Origin: CAZXBB01 sp964638815 | Lineage (GTDB): Bacteria; Planctomycetota; Phycisphaerae; Phycisphaerales; SM1A02 | Assembly: GCA_964638815.1 (NCBI GenBank) | Contig: CAZXBB010000305.1 | Span: 1 to 7,885, forward strand | DNA: 7,885 bases | Direction: 5' to 3' | In this document: piece by piece, positions 6,401 through 7,885 of the stretch | Position numbering within the stretch: position 1 is the first letter of the stretch | Layout: each line of letters opens with the position of its first letter | Translations under genes and position numbers: made by a program | Notes under the pieces: generated by a model | Seen by the model: only the letters and a program-made list of their open reading frames with translations | What the model was told of the DNA's origin: nothing | Databases searched by the model: none

Positions 6401-6433
6401 ATATGCTTGCGTCCATCATATGCTTGCGTCCAT
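6401..6433 (+). repeat. Perfect tandem 16-bp repeat abutting the trpB start codon
   Basis: ATATGCTTGCGTCCAT occurs at 6401-6416 and again at 6418-6433, a period of 17 bp. Each copy includes TATGCT, a -10-like hexamer (T, A, T and final T match). The hexamer of the second copy (6419-6424) ends exactly 7 nt before the ATG at 6432, a spacing typical of leaderless promoters. The duplication also makes out-of-frame ATGs. The one at 6403 opens a 10-codon frame whose TGA (6433-6435) overlaps the trpB ATG. Confidence 0.75.
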
Positions 6434-7646
6434 GACTGCCCTCTCCCACGCTCCCGACGCGTCCGGCCGCTTCGGCATCTTCGGCGGCCGCTACGTGCCC
6501 GAGACGCTCATCTGCGGTCTGGACGAGCTCGCGGGGGCGTACGCCGAAGCCCGCTCCGATCCCGCGTTTCGCGCGGAGCTCGACGGTCTCTTCCGTGATT
6601 ACGTCGGACGCCCGACGCCGCTGACCGCGGCGCCGCGTCTCACCGAGGCCGCCGGCGGCGCCCGGATCCTCCTCAAGCGCGAGGACCTCGCGCACACCGG
6701 CGCCCACAAGATCAACAACACGATCGGCCAGGCCCTGCTCACGCGTCGCATGGGCAAGCGGCGCGTGATCGCGGAGACCGGCGCCGGGCAGCACGGTGTG
6801 GCGACCGCGACCGCGTGCGCGCACTTCGGCCTCACCTGTGAAGTCTACATGGGCGCCGAGGACGTCCGCCGCCAGCGGCTCAACGTCTTCCGGATGAAGC
6901 TCCTGGGTGCGAAGGTCAACGTCGTCGACAGCGGCTCACGGACGCTGAAGGACGCGACGAACGAGGCGATGCGCGACTGGATGGCGACGGTCGAGAACAC
7001 GCACTACATCCTCGGATCGGTGGTCGGCCCCCACCCCTTCCCGATGATCGTGCGCGACTTCCAGTCGGTGATCGGCCACGAGACCCGCGAGCAATGCGGG
7101 AAGCTGACGGGGCGGCTCCCCGACTGCATCGTCGCCTGCGTCGGCGGCGGCTCGAACGCGGCGGGCATCTTCCACCCCTTCATCGACGACAGGGGCGTGA
7201 AGCTCGTCGGCGTCGAGGCGGGCGGACGCACGTCGCGGCACGGCGAGCACGCGGCGCCGCTGTGCCACGGCGCGCCGGGCGTGCTGCACGGCGCGCTCTC
7301 GTACGTGCTCCAGGACGAAGACGGCCAGACGGCGCCGGTCCATTCCTGCTCGGCCGGTCTCGACTACCCCGGCGTCGGTCCCGAGCACTCGTTCTGGAAG
7401 GACGAGGGCCGCGTCGAGTACACCAGCGTGACGGACGACGAGGCGCTCGACGCGTTCTGCCTGCTCGGCGAGCGCGAGGGGATCATCCCCGCGCTCGAGA
7501 CGGCCCACGCCGTCGCCGAGGCCGTCCGGCGGGCGGGGACGATGAGCGCGGAACAGGTGCTCGTGATCAACGTGTCGGGGCGCGGGGACAAGGACGTGGA
7601 GGAAGCCGGCCGCCTGCTCGAGATGCGCGGCGGGCTCCGGCGGTGA
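6432..7646 (+). CDS. trpB: Tryptophan synthase beta chain
   Basis: TrpB is the PLP enzyme that condenses indole with L-serine to make L-tryptophan, the last step of the pathway. It normally works in a cytoplasmic alpha2-beta2 complex with TrpA. The protein has 404 residues, close to the family's usual length of roughly 400, and is of the TrpB1 type. The N-terminal GRFGIFGGRYVPETL (12-26) is diagnostic. The PLP lysine is K93 in HTGAHKINN, the catalytic Glu is E115 in AETGAGQHG, and the phosphate-binding loop is GGGSN (238-242). SGSRTLKDA (167-175), SAGLDYPGVGP (307-317) and SGRGDKD (382-388) are intact. An in-frame ATG at 6420 would add four residues (MLAS). I prefer 6432 because a -10-like TATGCT lies 7 nt upstream and neither ATG has a Shine-Dalgarno, which suggests a leaderless mRNA. 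trpA is not adjacent: the next gene is convergent and unrelated, with only 12 bp between the stops. Confidence 0.95.
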   Translation: MTALSHAPDASGRFGIFGGRYVPETLICGLDELAGAYAEARSDPAFRAELDGLFRDYVGRPTPLTAAPRLTEAAGGARILLKREDLAHTGAHKINNTIGQALLTRRMGKRRVIAETGAGQHGVATATACAHFGLTCEVYMGAEDVRRQRLNVFRMKLLGAKVNVVDSGSRTLKDATNEAMRDWMATVENTHYILGSVVGPHPFPMIVRDFQSVIGHETREQCGKLTGRLPDCIVACVGGGSNAAGIFHPFIDDRGVKLVGVEAGGRTSRHGEHAAPLCHGAPGVLHGALSYVLQDEDGQTAPVHSCSAGLDYPGVGPEHSFWKDEGRVEYTSVTDDEALDAFCLLGEREGIIPALETAHAVAEAVRRAGTMSAEQVLVINVSGRGDKDVEEAGRLLEMRGGLRR

Positions 7647-7658
7647 GCCCGGCCGTCG

Positions 7659-7885
7659 TCAGTCGAGGTCAGGCCGCCGATCCCACACGCCGAGCTCCCC
7701 CTCGAGCGCCATCCCGAGATTGATGAGGCGGCCCTCCTCGTACAGCCGCCCCACCATCGTGATCCCGTGCGGCGTGCCGTCGTCCTTGAAGCCGGCGCGG
7801 ATCGTCAGTGACGGGTGGCCGGTGCAGTTCGAGATGAGCAGCAGCGACGCGGCGTAGCTGGGGCTGATGATCGCCTCGACGTCGG
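7659..7885 (-). CDS. Amidase-signature family enzyme, C-terminal fragment cut by window edge
   Basis: Reading the minus strand from the window edge gives 74 residues ending at the TGA at 7659-7661. The pattern is typical of the amidase-signature C-terminus: an acidic-to-hydrophobic strand with SPSY, then NCTGHPSLTIRAGF, DDGTPHGITMVGRLYEE, a helix ending in ALE, and a terminal WDRRPDLD. Family members hydrolyse amides with a Ser-cisSer-Lys triad, which would lie upstream beyond the window. Substrate cannot be judged from this end. GatA of the Glu/Asp-tRNA amidotransferase shares the fold, but the ITMVGRLYEE and RRPDLD ending looks more like stand-alone amidases. The gene converges on trpB, and I see no terminator in the 12-bp gap. 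Confidence 0.82.
   Translation of the reverse strand, partial: DVEAIISPSYAASLLLISNCTGHPSLTIRAGFKDDGTPHGITMVGRLYEEGRLINLGMALEGELGVWDRRPDLD

Larger units (their letters stand above)
6063..6431. other. Divergent regulatory region between the minus-strand dockerin gene and trpB
   Basis: This 369-bp stretch has no supported gene. Going up, it holds the Shine-Dalgarno of the minus gene (about 6066-6080), a 9-bp GNRA-capped hairpin (6193-6214), the minus-strand promoter (6241-6268), an 8-bp dyad (6282-6299), an imperfect hairpin (6309-6336) followed by a T-rich patch, a 6-bp dyad (6382-6396) and a tandem 16-bp repeat (6401-6433) touching the trpB start. The frame upstream of trpB is open here, but its predicted residues look nothing like a TrpB N-terminus. 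Confidence 0.7.

Noticed and set aside
6403..6435. Ten-codon frame MLASIICLRP as a trp leader peptide
   Set aside because: It contains no Trp codons and has no ribosome site. It is most simply a by-product of the 16-bp duplication, although its overlap with the trpB start is noted as a finding.

Overview
The window is strongly GC-rich and codes in a dense bacterial style. It most resembles Planctomycetota, probably the Phycisphaerae/Phycisphaerales side. The evidence is two secreted proteins with the dockerin-like repeat pairs common there (ILAVLGxWG...ILAILAAWGPC, with Cys-bounded linkers), a CRTAC1-like FG-GAP/ASPIC-UnbV protein, and an amidase of a kind I associate with Planctomycetota. 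The taxon is inferred from protein style, not from a marker gene.

Layout. 1-256: leader region with a candidate promoter (179-206), a tandem 12-bp repeat and a Shine-Dalgarno. 257-3379 (+): a 1040-aa secreted protein with a twofold architecture, seven FG-GAP/VCBS calcium loops plus one ASPIC/UnbV domain, then seven more loops plus a second ASPIC/UnbV domain, ending in a dockerin-like module. 3380-3599: convergent intergenic region with a (CG)7 tract and a strong hairpin terminator whose U-tract serves the minus-strand gene. 3600-6062 (-): an 820-aa secreted multidomain protein with a mid-protein dockerin-like module and a Cys/Pro-rich C-terminal tail. 6063-6431: a 369-bp divergent regulatory region with a good extended -10 promoter for the minus gene, a GNRA-capped hairpin in its 5' leader, further dyads, and a perfect tandem 16-bp repeat abutting trpB. 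6432-7646 (+): trpB, tryptophan synthase beta chain, with all key residues present but no trpA beside it. 7659-7885 (-): the C-terminal 74 residues of an amidase-signature enzyme, cut by the window edge.

How they relate. The two dockerin-bearing genes converge on one terminator. They probably belong to the same exported-protein class, perhaps sharing a cohesin-like partner or surface attachment, but they are not an operon. trpB and the amidase are housekeeping or metabolic genes with no visible link to the secreted proteins. I see no RNA genes, CRISPR array, insertion sequence or phage genes. The least expected features are the doubled propeller/UnbV protein, the Cys-rich tail after an internal dockerin, and the duplicated, apparently leaderless start region of trpB.
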